Assembly: GCF_000328705.1 (NCBI RefSeq)
Contig: NC_019673.1
Location: 8,753,501-8,817,500 of the forward strand
Direction: 5' to 3'
DNA: 64,000 nucleotides
Origin: Saccharothrix espanaensis DSM 44229
GTDB lineage: Bacteria; Actinomycetota; Actinomycetes; Mycobacteriales; Pseudonocardiaceae
The notes under the pieces were generated by a model that saw only the letters and a list, made by a program, of their open reading frames with translations, did not search any database and was not told the origin of the DNA. Of this stretch, positions 51,985-60,828 are shown piece by piece. Numbering within the stretch: position 1 is the stretch's first letter; each line of letters starts with the position of its first letter. Position numbers and translations under genes: made by a program.

Positions 51985-53022
51985 ATGTCCACCTCGGCCC
52001 GGCTGCTGCTCCCCGCGGGCAACCAGCTCAGCAGGCTCCTGCACGCCTCGCCACTGCTGCTGGACACGACGTTGGACCAGCTCAGGACGTTGATCGCGGT
52101 GCACGAGACGCGCTCGGCCCTGCGCGCCGCGCGGGTGCTCGGCCGCGAGCAGTCGAGCGTGCAGAAGCAGATCGACACGTTGAACCGCAGCTTCAAGTCG
52201 CTCTGCGGCGAGCCCCTGGTCGTCAAGCAGGGCCGGGGGAAAGACGTGCTGATCACCCCGACCGGCGAGACGTTGGTGGAATTGGCGAAGGAGACGCTGG
52301 GGCACTGGCTGGATTCGATTCACGAGTGCCGGCGCAAGCTCGGCACGACGCTCACCGTGGGCACGACGCGGTTCATGCTGGACTCGCTGGCGAAGGCGTG
52401 GCACCACGTCGCGGACGACTTCCGGCGGCGGGACGTGGAGCTCAAGGTCGTGCACATCCGGACCAAGGACATCTGGCACAAGCTGGAGAGCAAGGAGGTC
52501 GACATCGTCTGCGGGTCGGTGGTGACCCCGGCCGGCGGCGGGTCGGACTTCGCCGACTTCGACGTCATCGAGTGGCGGCGCGGCGGGTTGGCGCTGCTCA
52601 CGAACCTGCCCGAGCATCGGTTGGGGGACAGCGTCGGCACCGGGGAGTTGCCGAAGCTGCCGCTCGTCGTGCCGGGTGACGGGCTGATCGCGGAGTTCCT
52701 GCGTGGCTGGTTCGGACCGGACTACCAGAACGAACTGGACATCGCGGCCGAGATCGACGAGATCCAGTACGGGATGTCGCTGCTGCGGTCCGGCCTGGTC
52801 GAGGGCTGCATGATCGTCACGTCGGGGCTGGGCGTGGTGGCCGCGAACAACGAGCTGCGCGAGGGGTCGGGGCTGCGCGTGGTGGCGCTGAAGAACGACC
52901 GCAAGCCGGTGCTGGAGCGGTTGGTCGGGGTGTTCGCGCGCAAGGAGGAGCGGGCCAAGTTCCCGGCCGACCACCCGCTGAACCTGCTGTGGGCGGCGTT
53001 CCAGCGCGAGGTCTCCGACTGA
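51985..53022 (+). CDS. LysR-type transcriptional regulator
   Basis: 345-residue regulator. A winged HTH occupies about residues 28-90 (LDQLRTLIAVHETRSALRAARVLGREQSSVQKQI, in parts) with an unusual 25-residue N-terminal extension. The effector domain follows (about 115-330, with LTVGTTRFMLDSLAKAWHHV and IPLIV-like VVPGDGLIAEFLRG). ATG at 51985. It is divergent from the nuoB trio, and LysR regulators commonly control the divergent neighbour, so it may regulate the trio. Confidence 0.8.
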   Translation: MSTSARLLLPAGNQLSRLLHASPLLLDTTLDQLRTLIAVHETRSALRAARVLGREQSSVQKQIDTLNRSFKSLCGEPLVVKQGRGKDVLITPTGETLVELAKETLGHWLDSIHECRRKLGTTLTVGTTRFMLDSLAKAWHHVADDFRRRDVELKVVHIRTKDIWHKLESKEVDIVCGSVVTPAGGGSDFADFDVIEWRRGGLALLTNLPEHRLGDSVGTGELPKLPLVVPGDGLIAEFLRGWFGPDYQNELDIAAEIDEIQYGMSLLRSGLVEGCMIVTSGLGVVAANNELREGSGLRVVALKNDRKPVLERLVGVFARKEERAKFPADHPLNLLWAAFQREVSD

Positions 53023-53109
53023 AGCGGGTGCTCCCCGAGGATTTCACCCGGATGCCGACCGCGCCCGCCCGTGCCGCCCCGGCCCGAGTCCGCGCCCGCC
53101 CGCGCCCAC

Positions 53110-53137
53110 GGGCCCGCCCGCCACGGCGGACGGGCCC
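53110..53137 (-). terminator. Terminator after the 47-residue gene
   Basis: Stem of 12-13 pairs (53110-53122 with 53125-53137; one U-G pair on the minus strand) 9 bases after the small gene's stop. It may also stop the LysR transcript from the other side. Confidence 0.55.
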
Positions 53138-53145
53138 CGCGCGGC

Positions 53146-53289
53146 CTAGTCCTTGCGCTGCCGCTTCGCCTGCCGCACCAGCCACTCCAAGCCGGTGAGC
53201 TGCTGGGGAACCTCTGTCTGGTCGCGTTCCACCCGGTCCTCCTCCGGTCGCTGCTGAGGCGACGGCACCCGGTCTTCGAGGTCGTTCAT
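53146..53289 (-). CDS. 47-residue charged protein of unknown function
   Basis: Short minus-strand gene: MNDLEDRVPSPQQRPEEDR... ending LTGLEWLVRQAKRQRKD. It is acidic at the start and basic at the end with a short amphipathic stretch (TGLEWLVRQAKRQRK). AGGGAGCC lies 8 bases before the ATG (53287-53289) and a stem terminator follows directly, both of which argue for a real gene. No family is recognised. Confidence 0.45.
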   Translation of the reverse strand: MNDLEDRVPSPQQRPEEDRVERDQTEVPQQLTGLEWLVRQAKRQRKD

Positions 53290-53417
53290 GGCGCGGCTCC
53301 CTACCTTGGTCGACAGCGAGTGCCGTCGATCGGAGCACTGTCTGGGGTCGACCCGCCAGCCCGATCAGCCCTATGGGTGAAGGACCGCACGATCCCGTCG
53401 TTTCCTGGTAGACGAAC

Positions 53418-53570
53418 TCAGCCGCCTCCACCCCCACCGGACGTCTCGGGCCCAGGCGTGTCGTACTCCGACGCCGGCTTCGTGGACCGCCGGTCCACCA
53501 CCACGAGCACGAGCAAGCCGACCAGAACAAGACCGGTCGCGCCCACCGACACCACCAGACCGACATCCAT
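53418..53570 (-). CDS. Small single-span membrane protein
   Basis: 50-residue protein with one membrane helix (DVGLVVSVGATGLVLVGLLV, about residues 2-25) and a polar Gly/Thr-rich cytoplasmic tail. Starts at 53570, 53579 or 53582 are possible; ATG 53570 places the helix at the very start. No clear ribosome-binding site. Similar tiny membrane proteins are common and mostly uncharacterised in actinobacteria; support is moderate. Confidence 0.35.
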   Translation of the reverse strand: MDVGLVVSVGATGLVLVGLLVLVVVDRRSTKPASEYDTPGPETSGGGGGG

Positions 53571-53846
53571 GCCACCCATCATGGCCGTCGGCCGGCCGAG
53601 CCGGACACCCCCGAATCGACATCCCTCAGGCAGCACGAACACAAAGGCCGGGCAACGCTGCACGGCTGTTCCAAGCTGACCAGCGCGAAACGAGAACGTC
53701 CGGATGGTCGGGTTTCAGTCCCGCAGTTCCATCGTGCAGCGTTGCGGCGCTGACCGTTTGCGCAGCTAGAGGCCGGTTTGAGGTGCGCAACCACAGCGCC
53801 GTTCCGTCCATGTTCCGTAAGCGCTGTGGCTCGCCTCGGAGTTCAA

Positions 53847-54150
53847 CTAGGCAGTGACAGGAAGGGCTCGCGCCGCTGCTCGGCACTGGGCGCGCAGCGC
53901 TGTCAACGCCTGGCGGTGCGGGCTGTGGCCGTTGTGCTCCAGGTTCAACAGCAACGTCTCGTTGGTGATGAGGTGGTGTTCAAGCGTCCAGGCTCGTCCT
54001 CGACCACGAACGCCACCTGGGCGTGCGCGTCCATCCACTCACTCAACTTGGCCTCGCCGGCCTTGGTGAAGGTCAGCCGATCGCGGTGGTACCGACCCGA
54101 CGAAGCTCGATCCCCAACCGCTCGGCCAAGTGGCACCCCAACGTCAAGCC
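53847..54150 (-). pseudogene. GIY-YIG nuclease remnant with two frameshifts
   Basis: Three minus-strand frames together spell the C-terminal half of an actinobacterial GIY-YIG nuclease-family protein: LTLGCHLAERLGIELRRVG (from 54150), then RLTFTKAGEAKLSEWMDAHAQVAFVVEDEP in a second frame, then WTLEHHLITNETLLLNLEHNGH...LPVTA ending at 53847. The second junction is a single-base deletion in a Pro codon (EP|WTLE). No intact N-terminal GIY-YIG half is visible upstream. The sequence is therefore a decayed fragment. Base composition is near the genome average here. Confidence 0.6.
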
Positions 54151-55009
54151 GAACCACGTCCACCAACACCACCCAACCTAACGACCCACACCGACAACCC
54201 GACCCAGTGCGAACCACCAGGTCCACGTAGCTGCGCCCATACCTTCAACCTGCGGATTCTCCGCTGATCTTTGCGGTTGCTGGCCATATACCTCCACGCC
54301 CTTTCTCACTTGCACGGATACGACGACAGAGTCACCACTGTGGACAGTGGCCGATCACCGTCTGTCGTCGATTTGCGGGTGGGATGAGGCGTTGATCTTG
54401 TAGGTCGGGAGTCGGGACTGGACCAGCACTACCGCAGCGTCAGGCCGCACAGGGAATCGGTGCTCCGAGTCTCTTCGCTGCGGACTGTCGGCAGCAAGGT
54501 CTTCTAAGACTTTCCTGAGGTCGTACGGTCGATCCAGGTTCCTCGTGGCCTCCTCCGACCGATGCGGTTGCTGTACTTCGCTGCTGTACGAGGACAGTCG
54601 GAAGTCGAGCGCGCAACCGCCATCACATCGCCAGCAGGCGCAAGCTCTCGCTCTCCCCGCCTGTTCCGGCCCCACCACAGGGGTGGTGCTCGTCGTAACG
54701 GCCGATGCGGTCAACGTTTCGGCAGATGATTCGCCCAGGCGATGCACTCTCACTTGCTTCTGTGCTCGCCAGCCAAACTCGATCGATGCCTGCTGCCCCA
54801 ACAAGGTGAGCTGCACCCCGCAAGTTCAGCAAACACGAGTGCCGATCACGTATGAGCCTGCGTGCTCGCTAGTAGCCCTCGCCAGGGATTGATCATGATC
54901 TCAGATCGCTGTGCTCTTGCAACGACTGGCAGGACCACATCATGCAAGGAGCTCGATCACCACACCATGCGGGGGGGCACCCATCACCCTCAACGCGTAC
55001 CCTGCTTCC
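54151..55009. other. Gene-poor, lower-GC stretch before the Mrr-STAND gene
   Basis: About 860 bases with clearly lower GC than the flanks. A minus-strand frame (54355-54816, 153 codons, GTG start) and overlapping plus frames are open, but neither shows a recognisable domain or ribosome-binding site, so none is called. The -10-like TACCCT at 54998-55003 lies 7 bases before the GTG at 55010, compatible with leaderless transcription of the Mrr-STAND gene. A promoter -35 is not obvious. Confidence 0.4.
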
Positions 55010-57724
55010 GTGGACCAGATCACCGTTGACACGGCAGCTGTCGTAGTTCTCGCGGAGGGCTCATCGACTAGCGATCTATCTAATAAGCGCGGTCACCTCT
55101 TCGAAAAATTCATTGCAAAGCTTCTCGCAACGCAAGGCTACGGTGATCCCCACCCGGAATCTTTAAACATAACCAGCGAAGGCGTCGAGCTCGACATTGC
55201 AGCTCGCCACACCGTCACCGGTGAGCGACTTATTTGTGAGTGCAAAGCATACACTTCCAACGTCCGAGTACCATTGCTGAAGTCATTCCTAGGCAAGTTC
55301 GCGCTTGCACGAGCCGATGATGAGCGAATTCACGGCCTGTTTGTCGCACTGCCTCGGTTGACCGCCGATGCGAAAGAAACGGCAGACGCCGCCCAGGTCA
55401 AATTACCTGGTTTTCGATACCTAGGCTCATACGAAATATGTGAATTGCTGCAGAAGGCAAACTTGCTGCCCAATTGGGACGAAGGTCCTAGGATCCGGTC
55501 AGAACCGACTGTCGTCGTTACAGAGCACGGGATTGCACTGGCTGCGTGCGAGCTTGACACTCACACCCGCAGGGCCTCCCGATGGGTTGTATGGGCACGC
55601 GGACAGGACGTTCCATCTCCCGTAATCCGCTTGATTGAACGCCACCTTTCGAAAGGGCTTTCGGTTGTCGCCTCAGGTCGCGAGGTGGGGGCGGTCCCTA
55701 TGCATGTACCATCGCTTCCCAAGATTGTTGAGGTGCAAGGAAGCACCTCCGACTTCGAGTATCAGCTTCCTGCGGCACCAGAATTTTTCATCGGTCGCAA
55801 AGTTCTTACTCAATCACTGTTGGAGAAACTTGTAGGCCGTCGCACGGCCGGATCGATGGTCATCAATGCCAAGTCCGGTTGGGGCAAAAGTTCCCTTGTA
55901 CTGCATCTTCAGAAGGAAGTGGAGAAGGCTGGCGGCGTCGGGACGGTGATCGATTCGAGGACGGCAGAGCGATCTGACTTCGTTTCCGCCGCAATGGAAA
56001 GAATTATCCAGAAAGCAGTCGAGAAGAAGGTACTCGAACTCCCACCAGAGGCCGCCTTCAGCAGTCTTCACAGCATCGTAGAAACACTCAAGCGCGCCAA
56101 ATGGCCATCGCCGCTCAGGCCAGTATTTCTCGCTTTCGACCAGTTTGAAAACATCTTCCGAGACCCCGATCTGACGCGCGAATTCCGCGACTTGTCATTT
56201 TTGATCCGCGAAGTCAAAGCGCCGTTTACGATCAGCTTTTCTTGGAAGACGGACGTTGTTGCATGGACCGAAGGCTACCCTTTCGGGTTGCGAAATGATA
56301 TTCGAGACGCATCGGTAGTGTCCCTTCTGGACCCCTTTGGCCCACGTGAAGTTGAAGCACTGCTGCGACGACTTGAGAAATCGGTCGGCGGCAAACTAAA
56401 TCGCGACCTACGCCAACGGTTGCGCGAATATAATTCACAAGGCTTGCCATGGCTATTCAAGAAATTCGGTGCACATATAATTGCCGAGATCGATGGCGGA
56501 GTGTCCCAGGATGATCTTGCCAAGCAGGCATTGAACGCTCGCAGCCTTTTCGAAACAGACTTGGCGCGACTAAGCCCGAGTGAGCAAACCGTTCTTCGGA
56601 CCATCGCGCGAGCAGCACCGGTTGCCATAGCGGATCTCGATTTCGATGTTTCTACCGGGACAGTATTAGATAGCCTGCTTCACCAACGGCTAGTGGTGCA
56701 GGTGGGTCACACTATCGATATCTACTGGGACACCTTCCGGGACTATCTGAATAACGGTAGCGTAGCGATCGAGGATTCGTATGTAGTTCGTTATGCACCG
56801 CTCGGCGCTAGCCGCCTTCTACGCGTAGTCATCGCCCAAGGCGGAAGCATATCAGTTCCAGATGCCGCCACTCAGCTCGATACAACGGCTACGGTAGTCT
56901 TTAACTACTCCCGGGAACTTCGCCTTTTCGGTGTTCTGAATGCCGAGCCGAATCGCGTCACGCTTGAGGCAGACCTCCTCACCTCCCCCGACAAGGAAGA
57001 AGCTATTAGGGCGCGCGTCTCCCAGGCGCTGCGGAGGCACAAGATGTACAAACTCGCAGCCGACATGCTTGCCCGTGAAGACATCGTATCCATCCAACAG
57101 TTTGCGTCTACCCTGGCGGCCGAATTTAGAGCCGTTACGGCAAAGAGCGATAGCTGGATTACTTATGCTCGCTCTTTTTGCCAATGGCTGGAATATGCCA
57201 GTTTGGTCCGGCTTCTGCCGAACGGCATGAGCAGAATGGTGGACGGCGATAGCGAACCTCCTGGCCGTCTCCTGAGCGGAGCGGTACCGATTCGAATACG
57301 AGGTGCCTTTCCTGCCGCCAGCCCTGGCCCCGCCCTTCAGCTTCTGCTGCATCTCTCCGACCCCTCAACGCACGTCCGACCGTTGCGTCGAGGCTTTGGG
57401 ACTGCCGTTCGAAACCTAATGGCATTAGGCTTGGTGGATACCGATGACGGTGAACGCATTTCCCTGTCCGACAGAAGCATCCTCTCCAGTGGTGCAGTAG
57501 ATGTGGAGCGACTCCGGGAAGTCGTCGAACGGCAGAGGGGCATGCGCGAAGCTTTTGCAGCACTGGAAGCATCACCCGGCCTTTCTCCACTGTCACTCGG
57601 AACCGCCCATCGGAATGCGCTTGGAGCTGAATGGGCAGAGACTACTACACTCTCGGTGGGCAAGTTTATTCGTGCATGGGCGCGAGCTTGTGGGATTCAC
57701 ACTAAGATACGCTCTACAGATTAG
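55010..57724 (+). CDS. Mrr-type nuclease fused to STAND-like NTPase (candidate defence protein)
   Basis: 904-residue protein if started at GTG 55010 (a GTG at 54911 would add 33 poorly convincing residues). Residues 26-115 form an Mrr-like PD-(D/E)XK fold: GHLFEKFIAKLLATQGY, then Asp62 in VELDIAA, Glu77 and Lys79 in ICECKAY. A linker leads to FIGRK (260-264), a Walker A-like AKSGWGKS (287-294) and Walker B VFLAFDQFEN (372-381), followed by winged-helix and helical regions to the C-terminus. This is the architecture of STAND NTPases with a nuclease effector, e.g. Avs-type anti-phage proteins, but it is smaller. Codon use is far lower in GC than neighbours, pointing to horizontal transfer. Anti-phage role is inference. 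Confidence 0.8.
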   Translation: MDQITVDTAAVVVLAEGSSTSDLSNKRGHLFEKFIAKLLATQGYGDPHPESLNITSEGVELDIAARHTVTGERLICECKAYTSNVRVPLLKSFLGKFALARADDERIHGLFVALPRLTADAKETADAAQVKLPGFRYLGSYEICELLQKANLLPNWDEGPRIRSEPTVVVTEHGIALAACELDTHTRRASRWVVWARGQDVPSPVIRLIERHLSKGLSVVASGREVGAVPMHVPSLPKIVEVQGSTSDFEYQLPAAPEFFIGRKVLTQSLLEKLVGRRTAGSMVINAKSGWGKSSLVLHLQKEVEKAGGVGTVIDSRTAERSDFVSAAMERIIQKAVEKKVLELPPEAAFSSLHSIVETLKRAKWPSPLRPVFLAFDQFENIFRDPDLTREFRDLSFLIREVKAPFTISFSWKTDVVAWTEGYPFGLRNDIRDASVVSLLDPFGPREVEALLRRLEKSVGGKLNRDLRQRLREYNSQGLPWLFKKFGAHIIAEIDGGVSQDDLAKQALNARSLFETDLARLSPSEQTVLRTIARAAPVAIADLDFDVSTGTVLDSLLHQRLVVQVGHTIDIYWDTFRDYLNNGSVAIEDSYVVRYAPLGASRLLRVVIAQGGSISVPDAATQLDTTATVVFNYSRELRLFGVLNAEPNRVTLEADLLTSPDKEEAIRARVSQALRRHKMYKLAADMLAREDIVSIQQFASTLAAEFRAVTAKSDSWITYARSFCQWLEYASLVRLLPNGMSRMVDGDSEPPGRLLSGAVPIRIRGAFPAASPGPALQLLLHLSDPSTHVRPLRRGFGTAVRNLMALGLVDTDDGERISLSDRSILSSGAVDVERLREVVERQRGMREAFAALEASPGLSPLSLGTAHRNALGAEWAETTTLSVGKFIRAWARACGIHTKIRSTD

Positions 57725-58280
57725 CAATGTTGATCAGTTTGACCTGAACTGTAGTTTGAAATGCACGTTGGCAAGGCTGTGGGCTGGTCGATGCCGTCAA
57801 GGCGTCGAGCTGTCCACAGGTGCGGCAGCCGAGCGCCAAGACCAGCCCGACCAAGCCAACCCCTCGGCGCTCGTCCCAAGCCCAAGAGCCGGAAGCAACA
57901 CCCCCAACACAAGCGGACGAGCCGGTCAAAGCGGATCCCTGTGGGGGTTGCTGGCCGTAGCCTCCGGCTGTTGCGGGCAGGCTCCGGTGCCTCGCGTGTC
58001 GCGCCCGTGGGCCGCCAGGCCCACGTTGGCGCGACCGACAACACCGCCGGAGCCTGCCCGCAACAGCCTGAACAGACACGAACGGCCAGCGGCCCCCGCA
58101 GGGGGCCGCCTTGACCAAGAAAAGAAACTCTGAACACGACGGCCGCGATCGGCGGATTTATGCAGGCCAGGCCTGCGGCCGGGGTGGAGGGGAGAGCTGC
58201 GGGCTGAGTCCAGCATTCATGCGGTGCGGGTGGGAGAGCTGGAAGCATGGGCTGGCAACCTCTAGCCGACGAGGAGCGCT
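57725..58280. other. Gene-free stretch after the Mrr-STAND gene
   Basis: 556 bases returning to high GC. It holds the long inverted repeat 57966-58068 (listed separately) and a 9-bp hairpin with a 3-base loop at 58089-58109. Open frames on both strands run antisense to each other and show no family. The 57781-57900 part is Pro/Ser-rich in translation with no gene signals. The alpha/beta hydrolase start is preceded by GAGGAG at 58271-58276. Confidence 0.45.
57966..58068. repeat. 103-base inverted-repeat element
   Basis: Outer arms 57966-57987 and 58047-58068 form a perfect 22-bp inverted repeat. Inside, 57998-58005 with 58028-58035 (8 bp) and 58006-58013 with 58018-58025 (8 bp, 4-base loop) continue the fold, with a bulge of unpaired bases between. 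It marks the right edge of the lower-GC island. It may be a mobile-element relic, a recombination scar or a very strong terminator. Confidence 0.6.
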
Positions 58281-59105
58281 ATGCCTGAGCAGAGCACCGA
58301 GACCGTCATCCGTACCCTGGACGGTCTGAAGCTTCGCGCCACCGTGACCGCGCCGCCCACACCGGTAGAGCAAGCCGTGCTTCTGGTCCACGGTGGTGGT
58401 GTGACTCGGGAGGAAGGTGGCTTCTTCGGCCGGCTCGCTGACGGGCTCGCTGAGGCTGGTGTGGCGACGTTGCGCTACGACCTGCGTGGGCATGGTGAGA
58501 GCGATGGACGGCCTGAGGAGTCGTCGCTGGCAGCCCACTTGAACGACATCCGTGTGGCGCGGGACCACCTCAGGGAAGTGTCCGGTGCGCAGGTGGTGAA
58601 CCTGCTTGGCACCAGCTTCGGCGGCGGTCTGGCGGCCTACTACGCGGCGAAGCGGCCGGAAGGGTTGACGCGGCTCGTTCTGCTGAACCCGCAGCTCAAC
58701 TACAAGAACCGCTACATCGACCAGAAGCCGTACTGGTCGGGAGACTTCCTCGACGCGGCCAAGGCCCAAGAGCTGGCGGACCGCGGCTTCATCGACCACT
58801 CGCCCACCGTGCAGCACAGTCGGGCGTTCCTGAACGAGGTCTTCTGGATCCGGCCCAATGAGGTACTGGGCGAGATCACGGCCCCCACGCTCATCGTGCA
58901 CGGCACCAAGGACACGTTCGTCCCGATCGAGGCGTCACGGGCCGCTGTACGTGAGTTCCGAGCTGAGCGTCGGCTTGTCGAGATCGAGGGCGCGCAACAC
59001 GGCTTCGCGGTCCACGAAGATCCCGAGTACCGCGACCCGCAGACCCAGGAGTGGCAAGCCTTCGTGATCCGAACCGTGGCCGAGTGGTTCACCGAAACCC
59101 CATGA
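58281..59105 (+). CDS. Alpha/beta hydrolase
   Basis: 274-residue serine hydrolase with a clear catalytic triad: nucleophile Ser112 in GTSFGGG, Asp211 in VHGTKDTFVP, His240 in GAQHGFAVHEDP; the oxyanion-hole segment VHGGGV lies near residue 37. Closest in layout to dienelactone-hydrolase/esterase-like members acting on small esters or thioesters. ATG at 58281, GAGGAG 10 bases before. Convergent with the following regulator gene (8-base gap, so terminators overlap). Substrate unknown. Confidence 0.8.
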   Translation: MPEQSTETVIRTLDGLKLRATVTAPPTPVEQAVLLVHGGGVTREEGGFFGRLADGLAEAGVATLRYDLRGHGESDGRPEESSLAAHLNDIRVARDHLREVSGAQVVNLLGTSFGGGLAAYYAAKRPEGLTRLVLLNPQLNYKNRYIDQKPYWSGDFLDAAKAQELADRGFIDHSPTVQHSRAFLNEVFWIRPNEVLGEITAPTLIVHGTKDTFVPIEASRAAVREFRAERRLVEIEGAQHGFAVHEDPEYRDPQTQEWQAFVIRTVAEWFTETP

Positions 59106-59113
59106 GTGCTTGG

Positions 59114-60514
59114 TCAGGACCTCACGGCTTCACGCAGAGCCCGCGGGCCTGACCGGTTCGCCCACGGGGTCAGGGTTTCGAGGACTCGGGTGAGTTCGCG
59201 CTTGGTGCGACTAGAACCCAGCTCCGCGACCAACCCCATGGCCGTCAGACCTTCCTGAGCGGCGTCGTCCGGTTCGCCGCTGAGTGCCAGGGCGCTTGCA
59301 CGTCGGGCGCGGAAATAGCCTTCGTCGCGCCGCGACAGTGCCTGGGTGTTCAAGACATCCGCGAACAGGGCGGCGGCCTGGGCGGGCTTGCCTGCTTCGA
59401 CGTAGCAACTCGCCACACGGAGCGTGTGCGCACCTTCGTCGTAGTACATCCCGAGGTGGGCATGTCGCTCGTCACCGGTATCGGCCACGTCGACCAGGCG
59501 GCGCGCGTCATCGAGCTTCTGCTGCACCGCACTGAACGGTTCGCCGAGCATCGCCATGCCGCGCGCCTCCTGCTGCGTGACCTCGGCGCGCACCTTCGGC
59601 GGCAGCTGCCACGGGCCGTACTGGGCGGCTTGTGCCAACGTGAGGACGCGTAGCCCGTCACGCTCCTCGTAGGCCATCTGAGACTTCTTCAGCAGCACGT
59701 AGCCCTGCATCGGCATGTCGCCAGCTTCCTGCGCCCACTCAATCGCCCGGTCGTGCCAGAAGCCCGCGGTCGCGGCGTCGTGGGAGTCGCGGTACAGCCA
59801 GCCGGCGAACTCGGCGGCGTCAGCGCCGACCAGGAGCAGAGACCGGCGCACGTCTGGCGTGACTTCGCGGGCGTGAGTCTCGATCGCCCCGAGGATGCCC
59901 AGCACCACGGGCAGCACCGCGGCCGGTCCCAAGCTCCCGTCATCGGTCTTGCACAGGACCAGTTGGCGACGGAAGTAGTCGATCACCGGCCCGTCCAAGT
60001 ACCGGCGTGGATCTTCCATCGCGCTCGCTACCCGTTGCAGCTCGTCCAGACCGAGTCTGGGCAACGCGGCGATCGCAATCCCGCGTGCGAGAAGAGACCG
60101 CCGGTTCACGGTGCTCACGACCTCTGACAGGGAGCCCGTCTGATTGACCGGACCGTCGTCCTCGGGGTGCTGGCCTTCGAGCAGTGTGCCTAGTTCGCTG
60201 TTCGCCACGGTCTTGGCGGCCAGCGGGATGAGAACACGTCGGCCACCTACGACAACCGGCAACAGCACGCCGCTCGTCTTCCCTGGTGAGGGTGCTGGTT
60301 CGACGTCCGCGACGGTCAGCAGTTCGTCCAGCTTGGCCATGTCGATCTTGAGCAGCCTGGCCAGCATCGACCGCTTGTAGGGTCGCGGCGAGCGCTCGCC
60401 GGCTTCCCATCGTGCGATCGTCGCCCGATCCACGTGGGCAGCTTCGGCGAACGACTCTTGGGTGTAGCCGGCCGCTTTCCGGGCCTTGGCCAGTCCAGTG
60501 CGCCGTACTGCCAT
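59114..60514 (-). CDS. XRE-type regulator with TPR-like C-terminal domain
   Basis: 466-residue protein. An N-terminal XRE helix-turn-helix (about residues 3-65: GLAKARKAAGYTQESFAEAAHVDRATIARWEAGERSP in parts) is followed by a linker and a long alpha-helical C-terminal region (about 150-450) built of TPR-like repeats (GYVLLKKSQMAYEERDG, AGKPAQAAALFADVLNTQA, ARRASALALSGEPDDA). Regulators of this kind are frequent in actinomycetes, often beside a gene they control. ATG at 60512-60514 is preceded by AGGAGG. It is divergent from the small-gene operon starting near 60706, which it may control. A similar gene starts beyond the right edge. Confidence 0.82.
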   Translation of the reverse strand: MAVRRTGLAKARKAAGYTQESFAEAAHVDRATIARWEAGERSPRPYKRSMLARLLKIDMAKLDELLTVADVEPAPSPGKTSGVLLPVVVGGRRVLIPLAAKTVANSELGTLLEGQHPEDDGPVNQTGSLSEVVSTVNRRSLLARGIAIAALPRLGLDELQRVASAMEDPRRYLDGPVIDYFRRQLVLCKTDDGSLGPAAVLPVVLGILGAIETHAREVTPDVRRSLLLVGADAAEFAGWLYRDSHDAATAGFWHDRAIEWAQEAGDMPMQGYVLLKKSQMAYEERDGLRVLTLAQAAQYGPWQLPPKVRAEVTQQEARGMAMLGEPFSAVQQKLDDARRLVDVADTGDERHAHLGMYYDEGAHTLRVASCYVEAGKPAQAAALFADVLNTQALSRRDEGYFRARRASALALSGEPDDAAQEGLTAMGLVAELGSSRTKRELTRVLETLTPWANRSGPRALREAVRS

Positions 60515-60705
60515 CGGGTGACCTCCTGGCCCGGCTTGCGGTGTGCTGCGGATCACGTTCCCACAGGTCAAGCATAGCTTGGCGACAAAAGTGCGTAGTT
60601 ATTGCGACATATCTGCCCTTTTCAGGGGTTAGCGGGCCGGATTGAGTGGCGCGGAATGAGGAATTTTAGCCGCTTGTCGTCCGCAAGGCGAGGATGTGAA
60701 CGGAC

Positions 60706-60813
60706 ATGACATCTGATCCGTGGTGGTTCGACCAGTGGGGACTGGTTGCGTGTTTGCTCGCCTTGGCGGGACTGGGGCGGGTCCTGTTCATGCTGTACGG
60801 GCCCACGAAGTAG
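60706..60813 (+). CDS. 35-residue predicted membrane peptide
   Basis: Short gene not previously obvious: ATG 60706 to TAG 60813, MTSDPWWFDQWG... ending FMLYGPTK. Residues about 12-30 (LVACLLALAGLGRVLFMLY) form one membrane helix, and the WWF-Q-W start is aromatic. The ribosome-binding site is weak. It ends 15 bases before the HTH gene, so it may be the first gene of that operon. Reality uncertain. Confidence 0.35.
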   Translation: MTSDPWWFDQWGLVACLLALAGLGRVLFMLYGPTK

Positions 60814-60828
60814 CAGGGCGGCCAAGAC

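Noticed and set aside
54355-54816. Minus-strand open frame of 153 codons in the island
   Set aside because: No domain, no ribosome-binding site, overlapped by equally open plus-strand frames; kept only as a note in the region entry.
60622-60825. Minus-strand open frame opposite the small membrane peptide
   Set aside because: Translation is low-complexity; the plus-strand 35-residue frame has a membrane helix and sits correctly before the HTH gene.
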